From positions 62,001 to 126,000 of the forward strand of contig JARBJD010000114.1 in NCBI GenBank assembly GCA_033064195.1: a DNA stretch of 64,000 nt, in the 5' to 3' direction. The stretch comes from Blattamonas nauphoetae. Taxonomy: Eukaryota > Preaxostyla > Oxymonadida. Under the pieces are notes generated by a model. It searched no databases, was not told the origin of the DNA, and saw only the letters and a list, made by a program, of their open reading frames with translations. The translations under genes and the position numbers were made by a program. Of the stretch, positions 63,377-64,000 are shown piece by piece. Numbering within the stretch: position 1 is the first letter of the stretch; each line of letters opens with the position of its first letter.

Positions 63377-64000
63377 ATGTCAAAACGTCGTAAATATGCC
63401 TTTGATGACGATGACGATCATGTTAGCATCTATACCCAACAACACTCAACGGATACGTCATGGCTCGATAACTTGGCTCAGGAAGCACGCACAGAGATAG
63501 ACTTCACTTCATCAAATCCTATCTCATCAGTATTTGACTCTCAAGATTTGTCATCTACTATTCACAGTATATCTCTCCCATTTACCAGTTCATTCTCCAT
63601 ATTGACACATCTTTTCTATATTTAGTGGACGAATCATTTCAAAATCGCGTCCAAGCTATTGAAACAGGATTTAACACCCGTTTTCAGACTTTTGAAGACA
63701 GCAGAAATATACTTGGACACGCTACCTCATCGTCACTATCAACGACTCTTAATACACAAAATATCGACGAAACTATCAATACAACCACCGATACTCAACA
63801 AAATGTTGCTAACACACTCTTTTCACAATTAGATGATATACTAAACGTCATGGATCCACAGGAATCAGATAAAAATCAACCATCAACACGCCAGTCTCAT
63901 CGCCATGACTTCCCAGACAACCCCTCAACATTATCTTACTTGACCTTCCAACCAGAAATCCCAGTTATCATCCATGAGGACGATTCAGATGGTTTTGTCC
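63377..64000 (+). CDS. Unrecognised gene, 5' part only
   Basis: Two exons visible, 63377-63566 and 63626 to the window edge, with a 59-bp intron; at least 188 residues. It begins MSKRRKYAFDDDDDHVSIYT, a basic then acidic N-terminus like a nuclear-localisation and acidic patch, and continues hydrophilic, rich in Asn, Thr, Gln and Asp (SSLSTTLNTQNIDETINTTT), with a possible amphipathic helix (NVANTLFSQLDDILNVMDPQ). The sequence between 63287 and 63377 is open in the same frame but has no ATG. No family recognised. Confidence 0.6.

Overview
The window looks like compact nuclear DNA of a microbial eukaryote. It uses the standard genetic code (TAA, TAG and TGA all end recognisable genes) and has many tiny introns of about 30-50 bp, very short spacers between genes, and several giant serine/threonine/asparagine-rich surface proteins of the beta-helix type. 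This combination recalls oxymonad flagellates (Preaxostyla, Blattamonas-like). That assignment is an inference from gene style, not from a marker gene. I could reconstruct 46 introns by restoring the reading frame and, mostly, homology. In all the spliced genes whose two ends lie in the window, the exon lengths then add up to a whole number of codons.

1-9.7 kb, minus strand: the C-terminally cut gene of a large coiled-coil protein, the chaperonin subunit CCT1/TCP-1 alpha (8 exons), a multi-pass membrane protein, and the TFIIH subunit p44/SSL1 (5 exons). 9.7-29.2 kb, plus strand: a giant beta-helix membrane protein that starts only 36 bp from p44, an F-box protein (4 exons), a second beta-helix membrane protein, a U-box plus PARP-catalytic protein (5 exons), and a 2,098-residue myotubularin whose phosphatase domain is split by an insertion of about 1,350 residues. 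29.17-30.11 kb: a near-perfect 422-bp inverted repeat, each arm with a tRNA-Leu(AAG) gene; its left arm covers the last codons of the myotubularin gene. 30.2-31.0 kb: GINS2/PSF2, minus strand.

31.5-45.0 kb is a nest of mobile DNA: MULE-like terminal-inverted-repeat elements, a degraded MULE transposase, a degraded tyrosine recombinase, and a 6.5-kb Merlin (IS1595-type) transposon. The Merlin sits inside one of the MULE-like repeats, has 29-bp inverted ends and an 8-bp target duplication, and carries a multi-exon gene of unknown function besides its transposase.

45.4-64 kb returns to dense host genes: ESCRT-III CHMP2/VPS2, a third giant beta-helix protein (minus), an RBM18-like RRM protein, a CDC25-type phosphatase whose stop overlaps the end of a convergent 1,557-residue gene, a calcineurin-B/CHP-like EF-hand protein with a 20-nt microexon, a HAUS7-like protein, the SSU-processome protein WDR43/UTP5, ribosomal protein eS30 without a ubiquitin-like part, and the 5' part of one more gene. 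The host genes serve general functions (protein folding, transcription and repair, replication initiation, ribosome assembly, membrane scission, cell-cycle control). I see no operon logic; neighbours share short divergent spacers rather than a pathway.
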